Shown here piece after piece: positions 1 to 7,716 of a stretch of DNA of 33,749 nt. The notes under the pieces are model-generated. The model was given only the letters and a program-made list of their open reading frames with translations. It was not told where the DNA came from and made no database searches. The stretch's first letter is position 1. The number at the start of each line of letters is the position of its first letter. Source of the stretch: Sedimentisphaerales bacterium (lineage in GTDB: Bacteria; Planctomycetota; Phycisphaerae; Sedimentisphaerales; Anaerobacaceae); NCBI GenBank assembly GCA_016931715.1, contig JAFGEF010000077.1:1-33749 (forward strand), given 5' to 3'. The position numbers and the translations under genes are program-made.

Positions 1-1692
1 ATCTGCTACAGACTGCTCGTCCTGGCTTAAATAAACTTTATGCTCTGCAGCTTCCCTGCCCGCTCGCCAGCTTAGAGTTACATCCAGAGGAACATTTATT
101 GACTCATTTGCAGGATATGGCTCTTTTGCCCAGACAGGAATGTACATAAAGCGCACTTCACTTAAACCTACTTTTGTGATTGTTCCGTTACTCCAGTTGC
201 TGTTTGCCGTCAGGCGAACCGATTGTGCCGCCGCGCCGTTGAAATCAACGACTGTGTTATACAAGTAGCTTTCTTTACCAGTACCCTGTGCAAACTCCGG
301 CACATCAGCCAATGCTTTCCATGTCTGGCCGTCTTCGGAGTATTCAACTGTAACATCCTTGAAACCCACTTTAAGGAGGAACTGGGAATTATAATTCCAG
401 ACAAGCATTTCGTCCAGCTTATATACCCTGTCGAAATCATAACGAATCCATACATCATTTACATCACCGGTGCTGATCCACATATATCCGGCTACTTTCG
501 AGTGCAAATCCATATTTTCGGGGTTTAATCCTGATTCGTTTATAGTTTGATTAGGGTCGCTTCCTACACCTGCGCCTAATGATGAAACAGTTATATTCTC
601 TGCCGGTATCTTTAGAGCAGAAGGTTCTACAGTAAACTGCCATATATCGCCCTTATATTGGCCGGGTTTTGAGGGAGAGTTCACTTCGTCAACTCTCCAG
701 TAATATGTTGCTCCGAATTCGAGAGCGCCCGGGTCAAAGTTATTTACATCCAGTCCTTCAGCCGTAATAACATTCAGAGGCTGTTCTATCGTTGCATTAT
801 TGACATCGTTGATATCTGTACCGATAAACACATTATGTGTACCGCCTTCTGCAGCATAATACCCCGGTTTCCAGCTTAAAATTGTGCCGCTAAACACATC
901 CTGTGCTTTATCAGCGGGTTTAGGTTTACCGGCAAATCCGAGAGGCGCCCCACCAGACATAGCTGCAAGAACCTCTGCATCCGAGAGTGCATGGTTGTAA
1001 ATTTGCACATCATCGAGCAAACCAGTAAATAAACGCGAGTTATTAGCCATACGGCCTAAAAATATATTGTTCATCACAAAATTTGCCGGGGCATAAGAAG
1101 CTTGCGTAATTAAAACACCATCAATATACAACTTCATGCTGCCGCCACCCCAAGCCGCTGCAACATGATGCCATTGTTCATCTGAAAGTAATATTGGATT
1201 AACCGGAACATTTCCCGCAGCACCTTTCGTTGGGTCCGAATGGAGATGTACGGTTGGATTATAAATATAAAATGACAGCTCACCCCCAGTCCAAATATTT
1301 GCGGTTGCACTTTCGATATGAACATGCAATTCATTTTCAGTGCCAAAGCCGCCGCCTGTAGTATTATCACCCGCCCAGAACATCGTATTTATTCCAGAAG
1401 GAGTACCGGCATTCATCCAAAAAGCAACTGAACCGCTATTTGAAGTCATTCCCATACCAGAAGCGGGCAGTGTTACACCATCACCGGACAATTGCAATGC
1501 CCCGTCTATTTTTCCTGCCGCCCAGCTTGTACTGCCGGTAATAGTACCATCGAAACCGTTACCACTCGAGTCTGCAGCAATAGTGCCTGTGGTTTCATCT
1601 AATTTATAGTGTGCCACAAGACCGGCTTCTGCATTACCTGCCAGACTTAAAACAAAGACAAAACAAATCAAATATGCCAACTTTTCACACAT
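1..1692 (-). CDS. Exported LamG/discoidin multidomain surface protein (partial, C-terminus off the left edge)
   Basis: Open reading frame of 564 codons running off the window edge with no stop, so the C-terminus is missing. The ATG at 1692 is preceded by a strong GGAGGTG ribosome site. Residues 1-23 form a Sec signal peptide ending NAEA. Residues about 24-245 are a LamG (concanavalin-like) domain: it opens 'LVAHYKLDETTG' and has the typical 'DEQWHHVAAAW' and 'MKLYIDG' strands. About 250-345 is an Ig/FnIII-like repeat ('ILSWKPGYYAAEGGTHNVFIG'). About 365-520 is an F5/8-type C (discoidin) carbohydrate-binding domain ('VWIRYDFDRVYKLDEMLVWN', 'VTVEYSEDGQTW'). A second Ig-like repeat begins near 525 ('LSWRAGREAAEHKVYLSQ'). 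No catalytic domain is visible in the part present. It is likely a secreted or surface glycan-binding protein. The family assignments come from motif recognition. Confidence 0.85.
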   Translation of the reverse strand, partial: MCEKLAYLICFVFVLSLAGNAEAGLVAHYKLDETTGTIAADSSGNGFDGTITGSTSWAAGKIDGALQLSGDGVTLPASGMGMTSNSGSVAFWMNAGTPSGINTMFWAGDNTTGGGFGTENELHVHIESATANIWTGGELSFYIYNPTVHLHSDPTKGAAGNVPVNPILLSDEQWHHVAAAWGGGSMKLYIDGVLITQASYAPANFVMNNIFLGRMANNSRLFTGLLDDVQIYNHALSDAEVLAAMSGGAPLGFAGKPKPADKAQDVFSGTILSWKPGYYAAEGGTHNVFIGTDINDVNNATIEQPLNVITAEGLDVNNFDPGALEFGATYYWRVDEVNSPSKPGQYKGDIWQFTVEPSALKIPAENITVSSLGAGVGSDPNQTINESGLNPENMDLHSKVAGYMWISTGDVNDVWIRYDFDRVYKLDEMLVWNYNSQFLLKVGFKDVTVEYSEDGQTWKALADVPEFAQGTGKESYLYNTVVDFNGAAAQSVRLTANSNWSNGTITKVGLSEVRFMYIPVWAKEPYPANESINVPLDVTLSWRAGREAAEHKVYLSQDEQSVAD

Positions 1693-1731
1693 AATACACC
1701 TCCGAAAAACAATAATTAAAAAGACTATGAC

Positions 1732-1770
1732 ATTTATTATTCATAATAAATATTATTTTTATTTGTCCAA
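1732..1770 (-). promoter_or_regulatory. Candidate sigma70-type promoter with overlapping palindrome for the LamG gene
   Basis: On the minus strand, TTGGAC (1765-1770) is followed by a 16-bp spacer and TATTAT (1743-1748). A near-perfect palindrome with 9-bp arms, ATTTATTAT and ATAATAAAT, around a 2-base centre covers 1732-1751, so it overlaps the -10 element and the expected start point. That position suits a repressor site. The DNA here is very AT-rich, so chance symmetry is possible. Confidence 0.4.
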
Positions 1771-2126
1771 GATAATGCGTATGACCTGATTTGTTATCTC
1801 CTCTCAAATATGGGAAAACAAAAAAGTACTATCTGTTAAATAACATAGTCATATTTAGAATATAATCCTAATGATATTTACTTTCCAAATTTAATAGCAA
1901 ATATCCTAAATTTCTTTTCTCTTAATAATACAATAATCTTACAAAAATAACAACCATTTTTAGGCTTTATATCGATTTTTTCCAAAAAAACTCGATTAAT
2001 GCCAAATATCAGGTTCCTAATGTTCATCCATGACTTAATGTTATTAATAGCGCATAATTTAAAATAGTATCGAGTTTTTCATTTTTTTACTTTTGTTTTT
2101 AAAAATTTTTGTTTTTATCAAATTTA

Positions 2127-2151
2127 AAAATCCCATGTTCCATGAGATTTT
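2127..2151. promoter_or_regulatory. 25-bp interrupted palindrome, candidate operator of the rhamnogalacturonan operon
   Basis: The left half is AAAATC-N-CATG and the right half is CATG-N-GATTTT, around a 3-base centre at 2138-2140. All ten bases of each half-site pair with the other half. Only the two N positions and the centre are asymmetric. It lies 24 bp upstream of the -35 hexamer of the candidate promoter at 2176-2206. This is the usual geometry of a dimeric regulator site (LacI, GntR, FadR-like or similar). No regulator gene is in the window, so the protein is unknown. Confidence 0.5.
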
Positions 2152-2175
2152 AACTTTTTTTAAACAATATATAAA

Positions 2176-2206
2176 TTGACGCTTTGTTCCCGTCAGTGTA
2201 TATAAT
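2176..2206 (+). promoter_or_regulatory. Candidate sigma70-type promoter of the rhaM-PL11 operon
   Basis: TTGACG at 2176-2181 is followed by TATATAAT at 2199-2206. The -10 can be read as TATATA with a 17-bp spacer or as TATAAT with a 19-bp spacer. The expected start point is about 2212, giving a leader of roughly 35 nt before the rhaM ATG at 2247. Confidence 0.55.
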
Positions 2207-2246
2207 GATATAGAAAAAAAACAAATACTTGATAAGGAAAGACAAA

Positions 2247-2564
2247 ATGAAACGAAATGCGTTTAAGATGAAGTTATCAAGTGGAGATGTTGAGGAGTAT
2301 AAGCGCAGGCATGACGAGATTTGGCCGGAGCTTGTAGATGTTCTCAGAAAAGCGGGTATCAGTGACTACTCGATTTATTATGATGAGGAGACTCAGACTC
2401 TTTTTGCATTCCAGAAACTCACCGATAACAATACTTCCAACCAACTTCCGCAAAATGCTGTTGTACGCAAATGGTGGGACTATATGAATGATGGAATTAT
2501 GGAGTATGATGAAAAAAATGAGCCCGTCTCTATCGCATTACGAGAAGTATTTCATATGGACTAA
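2247..2564 (+). CDS. rhaM: L-rhamnose mutarotase
   Basis: Interconverts alpha- and beta-L-rhamnopyranose in the cytoplasm, supplying the anomer used by rhamnose isomerase. The 105-residue length matches the family (about 104). The hallmark 'EYKRRHDEIWPEL' places the catalytic histidine at H22, and Tyr41 falls in 'ISDYSIYYDEE', as in Escherichia coli RhaM. The paired tryptophans 'KWWDYM' are at W76-W77, and the C-terminus 'LREVFHMD' is typical. I chose ATG 2247 because AAGGAAAG (2234-2241) is properly spaced before it. A TTG at 2229 in the same frame would overlap that site. It is the first gene of the operon that leads to the PL11 lyase, which fits liberation of rhamnose from rhamnogalacturonan. 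No rhamnose isomerase or kinase is present in the window. Confidence 0.95.
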   Translation: MKRNAFKMKLSSGDVEEYKRRHDEIWPELVDVLRKAGISDYSIYYDEETQTLFAFQKLTDNNTSNQLPQNAVVRKWWDYMNDGIMEYDEKNEPVSIALREVFHMD

Positions 2565-2700
2565 CTCCGGGTAATTCGTTTGATATAGCGAAACGTTAAT
2601 TGTGCTTAGTGATAAATGAGCTTAAAGTTTTTTAAATAATCCAAGACACATAACAGGTTAATTCCCGTAACAATCACAAAATATGGTAAGGAGAAATTCA

Positions 2701-4626
2701 ATGACTCTTAAAACGTTATTTAGTATGTTTCTAATTTGTATTTTCATCTGTACTTTATCAGCACAGGACAGAGCAGGTGACGTCAGTCGTCAGGGAATGC
2801 GCGTTGGCCGTTCCGGGCAGGGAAATACCCGCCCTCCTGAAAATAACAATCGCGGCCTTCGCGAGCTTACAGCCGAAGAGATACCGCCAAATCTGAACTT
2901 TTATGCCATGGATCCCCTGTATAATCCGGATGCTGTTTTGGGCTGGGCGTCAGAGAGAATAGAAGAGAAACTAAATCGCGGCATGACAGCTCTGTCAACA
3001 GGCGAAAGCAAAGTCTATTTAGGATGGAGACTGCTTAAATCTGACTCAGATAATACAGCCTTTAATGTGTATCGTTCAACAGAGGGAAAAGAACCTGTTA
3101 AGCTAAATGCACAGCCTTTAACAAAAACAACTGATTTTATAGATGAAAAGGCGTCGCTTGACCAGTCTAATGCATGGTTTGTCAGGCCGGTTGTAAATGG
3201 TCAGGAAAAGGCAGATTCAGAGAAAGCAGAATTACCTGCAAATGCGCCTATACAGCAGTATAAATCTATCTTTCTTCAGCAGGATGTCCGAGCGGGTATG
3301 GTTGGTATTGGCGATTTGAATGGTGACGGCTTCTATGATTTTGTTGTGAAACATTCAACCGGCGGAGGCAAAGACCCCGGCAGAATAGGGCCTAACAGCG
3401 GCGCAGTCAAATATGACGGCTATAATGGGAAAACCGGCGAATTCATGTGGCGCATCGATTTAGGATGGAATGTTGACAATGGGATTTGGTGGACACCAAT
3501 GATCGTACGTGACCTTGACGGAGATAACAAAGCTGAGGTCTGTGTGCGAACTTCAGATTATGCAGCAACTCGCGAAGAGATGAAAGCCAGCGGGCTGACC
3601 GGATTTTTGCTTGACGCACCTGAATATCTTGCAGTTTATGACGGCCAAACAGGAAAGCTGATTGATAAAGTTAACTGGATTGAACTCGGCAAAGTACAGG
3701 ATTGGGGCGACAACACCGGCAATCGAGCAAGCAGGCACATGCTGGCCGCAGCTTACCTGGACGGTAAAACTCCATCTGTGCTGGTCGTGCGGGGGACCTA
3801 CGGGATGATGAAAATCGATGCCTGGATGCTCAAAAATAAGAAACTCGAGAAAGTTTGGCGATGGACAAATGAACGTGCACCTTTTATGTACCAGGGTCAG
3901 GGTCAGCATACAGTAAAGACCGGCGATATCGATGGTGACGGCTGCGATGAGATTATTAACGGCTCGATTGCCATAGATAATGACGGCAGGACAATGTGGG
4001 GAACAGGACTTGGGCACGGCGACCGCTCTTACATGGGTGATATCGACCCGTCTAATCCCGGTTGGGAGATTTTCTATATAATCGAAGAGCCGCATCCGCG
4101 TAATGGATTTTGCCTGGTCGATGCACGAACAGGGAAGATTCTTTTTGGCACGGATGAATCAACTAATGATAATGAGCTTGGCGGATGTATGGCAGCAGAT
4201 ATTGACCCGGCTTATCCGGGTATGGAACTTGCGGGCGGACGTTTCTATTATTCTTCCAAAGGAGAACGCATCAAAGGTTCGATTCCGCCGCAGAGTATGA
4301 TGGCATGGTGGGATGCTGACCCTCTCAGGGAATTTATCAGCATGGGTGGTCTTGCAAAATGGAACAGCGGCAGCCAGGTTCCGATACAGGACAGTCGAAT
4401 CGCCGGTGGTGTTCAGCAGGTTGCCGATATTATGGGCGATTGGCGCGAAGAGCTTGTAACAGTCTCGGGAAACGAGCTTAGGATTTACAGCACTATTATC
4501 CCGGCTGCGAATCGCAGGATTTGTTTAATGCAGGATCCCTTGTATCGCAATGATGTCTGCCATCACACGATGGGTTATACAGACAGGCATTATCCCATGA
4601 CTACTGACTATATCGGAACAAAATAG
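2701..4626 (+). CDS. Exported rhamnogalacturonan lyase, PL11 family
   Basis: Cleaves the rhamnose-galacturonate backbone of rhamnogalacturonan I by beta-elimination outside the cytoplasm. The 641-residue protein starts with a signal peptide (residues 1-21, ending LSA). A lyase domain with the PL11 beta-propeller pattern then covers most of the chain, with calcium-binding-type loops 'DLNGDGFYDF', 'DLDGDNKAEV' and 'DIDGDGCDEI' and the conserved 'WGDNTGNRASRHMLA' and 'GQGQHTVKTGDIDG' segments. The end 'YTDRHYPMTTDYIG' is also family-like (compare Bacillus YesW/YesX). Endo versus exo action cannot be read by eye. ATG 2701 is preferred because AAGGAGA (2688-2694) precedes it. An in-frame ATG at 2683 lies upstream of that site. 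Residues about 23-52 form an unusual Arg/Gly/Asn-rich stretch just after the signal peptide. Confidence 0.93.
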   Translation: MTLKTLFSMFLICIFICTLSAQDRAGDVSRQGMRVGRSGQGNTRPPENNNRGLRELTAEEIPPNLNFYAMDPLYNPDAVLGWASERIEEKLNRGMTALSTGESKVYLGWRLLKSDSDNTAFNVYRSTEGKEPVKLNAQPLTKTTDFIDEKASLDQSNAWFVRPVVNGQEKADSEKAELPANAPIQQYKSIFLQQDVRAGMVGIGDLNGDGFYDFVVKHSTGGGKDPGRIGPNSGAVKYDGYNGKTGEFMWRIDLGWNVDNGIWWTPMIVRDLDGDNKAEVCVRTSDYAATREEMKASGLTGFLLDAPEYLAVYDGQTGKLIDKVNWIELGKVQDWGDNTGNRASRHMLAAAYLDGKTPSVLVVRGTYGMMKIDAWMLKNKKLEKVWRWTNERAPFMYQGQGQHTVKTGDIDGDGCDEIINGSIAIDNDGRTMWGTGLGHGDRSYMGDIDPSNPGWEIFYIIEEPHPRNGFCLVDARTGKILFGTDESTNDNELGGCMAADIDPAYPGMELAGGRFYYSSKGERIKGSIPPQSMMAWWDADPLREFISMGGLAKWNSGSQVPIQDSRIAGGVQQVADIMGDWREELVTVSGNELRIYSTIIPAANRRICLMQDPLYRNDVCHHTMGYTDRHYPMTTDYIGTK

Positions 4627-4658
4627 TATATAAAATTAGATTATAGGAAATTTGGAAA

Positions 4659-6272
4659 ATGAAAAATAATAAATTGATAATAGCTGTCTGTGTTTTATGT
4701 TTATTGATTAATTCAATATGTGTGTGTGGTCAGGAAACAAAATCTTCTGAGCAGGTACCAACAATATTTATTGTGGGAGATTCTACTGCAAGCAACGGAC
4801 CTGATAAAGGCTGGGGAAGTCACCTTGGCAAGTATTTTGATACAGCTAAGATTAAAATTATTAATCGTGCAATCGGCGGTCGCAGCAGTCGTACTTATCA
4901 ATCAGAGGGAACCTGGGAAATGATATTACCCCAGTTGAAGCCGGGTGATTATGTTCTGCTTCAGTTTGGGCATAACGATATTGGTCCTATTAATACTGAA
5001 TTTGTATCAAGAGCTTCCCTGCCGGGATTAGGTGAGGAAACTGAGGAAATTGATATTGATAACAGGTTTGTTAAAAAACATGAAGTTGTACATACTTACG
5101 GCTGGTATATGAGGAAATACATAACAGATACTAAAGCAAAAGGAGCAACTCCAATTGTTCTTTCGGTAACAGTTAGAAATATCTGGGAAAATGGCAAAGT
5201 CGAAAGGGGTTTGGGTGAATACAGAAAATGGGCAGAAGATGTTGCACGAGAGATGAAAATCACATTTGTCGATGCTGCAACAATAATTGCTGATGAATAT
5301 GAAAAACTTGGACAGGAAAAAGTGAAGGAGTACTTCCCGCAGGATCATACTCATACAACTCCAGAAGCGGCAGATTTAAATGCCAGGCTTATTGCATCAG
5401 GATTGAGAAATATATTGGGTGATTATTTATCAGAACAGGGAAAACATCTGCCTCAAAATCAAAGTAATACTCAGCAGGAAAGTAAAGAAGTCGATACTGC
5501 CGGGTGGGCGGCAAGAGAGCAGCCTAAACCAGACCCGAATCTTCCGACATTGTTTATAATCGGTGATTCTACTGTTAAAGCCAACCAGGGAAATGGAGAA
5601 ATGAAGCAATGGGGATGGGGTGCTCCGATTGCATTTTATTTTGACAGAACAAAGATAAATGTTGAAAATCATGCTCTTGGAGGAATGAGCAGCAGAACAT
5701 TCCAGACGAACGGCATGTGGGATAGAGTCCTTGCCGCGATAAAACCGGGTGATTTTGTTATTATGCAGTTTGGACATAATGATGAGGGAGCATTAAATGA
5801 CAACCGACGCGCCAGAGGAACAGTAAAAGGCTCCGGTGATGAAACCGAGGAGATTGATAATATTTTAACAGGCAAACACGAAGTTGTGCATACCTACGGC
5901 TGGTATATAAAAAAATATATTACCGATGCCAAAGCTAAAGGCGCAAGCAGTATCGTGTGCTCAATGATTCCAAGAAATAACTGGAAAAACGGCAAGCTCG
6001 ACAGAGTTTCAGAAACTTATGGTAAATGGTCTGCGGAGGCGGCGGAAGCAGAAGGTGCGCTTTTTATAGACCTCAATAGTTTAATCGCAGACCATTATGA
6101 GAAAGAAGGCCAGACCAAAGTTACCGCGACATATTTCGAGAAAGGCGAAGGAACTCATACTAACGCCGCCGGTGCAGAGCTAAACGCGAGATGTGTCATC
6201 GAAGGGTTAAAAATACATAAAGATTACCCGTTGAGTAAATATTTATCTTCCAGGGCAGATACGATTAATTAA
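4659..6272 (+). CDS. Exported tandem two-domain SGNH esterase, CE12 rhamnogalacturonan acetylesterase type
   Basis: 537 residues with a signal peptide (about 1-24) and two homologous SGNH domains joined by a Gln/Ser/Lys-rich linker (about 256-290). It probably removes acetyl groups from galacturonate so that the PL11 lyase can act. Domain 1 has GDST (Ser42), FGHND (Asn106) and DHTH (Asp229/His232). Domain 2 has GDST (Ser304), FGHND (Asn374) and EGTH, so Glu497 stands where the usual DxxH aspartate would be, before His500. Both domains share the long 'GKHEVVHTYGWY'-type segment, which points to internal duplication. It starts 32 bp after the PL11 stop, in the same operon. The substrate is inferred from the family and neighbours. 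Xylan acetylesterase activity is a possible alternative. Confidence 0.88.
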   Translation: MKNNKLIIAVCVLCLLINSICVCGQETKSSEQVPTIFIVGDSTASNGPDKGWGSHLGKYFDTAKIKIINRAIGGRSSRTYQSEGTWEMILPQLKPGDYVLLQFGHNDIGPINTEFVSRASLPGLGEETEEIDIDNRFVKKHEVVHTYGWYMRKYITDTKAKGATPIVLSVTVRNIWENGKVERGLGEYRKWAEDVAREMKITFVDAATIIADEYEKLGQEKVKEYFPQDHTHTTPEAADLNARLIASGLRNILGDYLSEQGKHLPQNQSNTQQESKEVDTAGWAAREQPKPDPNLPTLFIIGDSTVKANQGNGEMKQWGWGAPIAFYFDRTKINVENHALGGMSSRTFQTNGMWDRVLAAIKPGDFVIMQFGHNDEGALNDNRRARGTVKGSGDETEEIDNILTGKHEVVHTYGWYIKKYITDAKAKGASSIVCSMIPRNNWKNGKLDRVSETYGKWSAEAAEAEGALFIDLNSLIADHYEKEGQTKVTATYFEKGEGTHTNAAGAELNARCVIEGLKIHKDYPLSKYLSSRADTIN

Positions 6273-6357
6273 CTTTTCTGCTTTACTCGAATCAAAATTT
6301 AGTCCGGATTCAAGGATTTTTTTGAATATAACTTTCCTAAAAACAAACAGGTAAAAT

Positions 6358-7665
6358 ATGGATATATATAATCTTATTAGTTTTACTGGTATTTTTATAT
6401 TATTAACCTTTGCCTGGATTTTATCATCTGACAAAAAAAACATGAACTTTCGGGTTATCGGCTGGGGAATCACCATGCAGTTGATAATCGGTCTTTTTAT
6501 CTTCGTCATTCCTGCCGGTGCAAAAGTTTTTCTCGTTGTAAACGACCTGGCTGTTAAGGTTTTGGATTCAGCTTCATCAGGAGCAAAGTTCGTATTCGGA
6601 CCATTAGCTCTTGCGCCTGGTCAGGTCAGCGAATCAGGCGAAAAATCAATCGGCTTTATTCTTGCTTTTCAGGCTTTTCCAACAATAATTTTCTTTTCTG
6701 CCCTTGTTGCGATATTATATTACTTTGGCATAATGAGCAGACTCATCAGTGCATTCGCATGGATATTCACGAAGCTTATGAGAGTTTCCGGGGCGGAATC
6801 ACTGGTTACTGCCGCTAATATTTTTATGGGCATCGAATCCAATCTTACGGTCAAGCCGTATCTTAACAGGATGACTCGCTCCGAGTATTGCACAATCATG
6901 ACCGCAGGAATGGCGACTGTAGCATCTAATGTTCTTGCATTATATGTGTTGAGCCTGCAGGAGGTATTTCCTAAGATAGCCGGACATCTTGTCTCTGCAT
7001 CACTGCTCTCAGCTCCGGCAGCACTGGTTATGTCCAAAATTATTATTCCTGAAGGTGAAAAACCAGAAACACTGGGAACACAGATAAAGCCGTTTTACGA
7101 AAAGGAAAACAGCTTTTTCGAGGCAATAATAAATGGAGCAAACACCGGTGTAAAAATGATTGCAGGTATTGCAGCGCTGCTCATTGCCGTACTGGGACTT
7201 GTTGCGCTCGTTGATGTAATATTGTCAGGCCTGGGAGCAAAGCTCAATCCTATCTTTGGTTTAGAAGGTCAATGGTCGCTAAAAGCCTTTTGCGGATATA
7301 TCTTTTACCCATTTACGATAATATTGGGAATCCCGTTATCCGACGCAGGAGCAGTTTCGAGGATAATTGGTGAGCGTATCATAGTAACTGAAGTAGCTTC
7401 GTACACGGATCTTTCATCAGCCATACAGAACAACTTATTTCATAATGAACGCTCTGTAGTAATTACATCATATGCTCTTTGCGGATTTGCTCATCTTGCT
7501 TCCATGGCTATTTTCGCAGGAGGTATTTGTGCATTAGCGCCAGAGAAAATACGCCATATAAGTTCAGTCGCTGTTCGTGCTCTTATAGCCGCAACTCTTG
7601 CCTGTTTGCAGACAGCATGTGTTGCGGGTACATTTTATACTGAAGGCTCAATTCTTTTTGGATAA
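6358..7665 (+). CDS. CNT-family (NupC-like) sodium/proton-coupled transporter, atypical substrate site
   Basis: 435-residue polytopic membrane protein with clear concentrative nucleoside transporter hallmarks: a gate domain 'GFILAFQAFPTIIFFSALVAILYY', 'VKPYLNRMTRSEYCTIMTAG', and a C-terminal 'LCGFAHLASMAIFAGG'. In characterised CNTs (Vibrio cholerae CNT) a G-Q-T/S-E motif binds the nucleobase, and Asn plus Ser in 'GFANLSS', with a Glu in 'NEF', bind ribose. Here the first motif reads G158-I-E-S-N and the last one reads GFAHLAS (His379 replacing Asn), while the acidic residue survives as Glu345 in 'VTEVASY'. The fold is therefore CNT but the substrate may not be a nucleoside. Its place directly behind the lyase and esterase (85-bp gap) suggests uptake of a lyase product or rhamnose. 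This is inference. Confidence 0.85.
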   Translation: MDIYNLISFTGIFILLTFAWILSSDKKNMNFRVIGWGITMQLIIGLFIFVIPAGAKVFLVVNDLAVKVLDSASSGAKFVFGPLALAPGQVSESGEKSIGFILAFQAFPTIIFFSALVAILYYFGIMSRLISAFAWIFTKLMRVSGAESLVTAANIFMGIESNLTVKPYLNRMTRSEYCTIMTAGMATVASNVLALYVLSLQEVFPKIAGHLVSASLLSAPAALVMSKIIIPEGEKPETLGTQIKPFYEKENSFFEAIINGANTGVKMIAGIAALLIAVLGLVALVDVILSGLGAKLNPIFGLEGQWSLKAFCGYIFYPFTIILGIPLSDAGAVSRIIGERIIVTEVASYTDLSSAIQNNLFHNERSVVITSYALCGFAHLASMAIFAGGICALAPEKIRHISSVAVRALIAATLACLQTACVAGTFYTEGSILFG

Positions 7666-7716
7666 TCTATTTCACTTTATATCCGACCTGATGAAAAGCA
7701 ATACATATTGTTGTTT

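Larger units (their letters stand above)
1693..2246. other. AT-rich divergent intergenic region (554 bp) with no gene
   Basis: No coding-like frame is visible on either strand. The region separates the leftward LamG gene from the rightward rhamnogalacturonan operon and holds both of their candidate promoters and two palindromes (1732-1751 and 2127-2151). The middle part, about 1780-2100, is mostly A/T runs in which I see no further structure. I saw no DnaA-box-like sequence. Confidence 0.7.

Noticed and set aside
1780-2200. AT-rich region as a replication origin
   Set aside because: No DnaA-box cluster and no origin-linked genes are visible. AT-richness is explained by an intergenic promoter region.
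2229-2246. Upstream TTG start for the rhamnose mutarotase
   Set aside because: It would place the ribosome site inside the coding region. Starting at ATG 2247 gives the family length and puts the catalytic histidine at position 22.
2598-2637. Possible terminator after rhaM (GCTTA/TGAGC stem then T-run)
   Set aside because: The stem has only five pairs including a wobble, and the T-run is six bases away. The PL11 gene downstream is expected to share the transcript.
3553-4095. 180-codon open frame on the minus strand inside PL11
   Set aside because: Lies wholly within the PL11 lyase, which is a clear family member. The frame is open by codon bias of the opposite strand.
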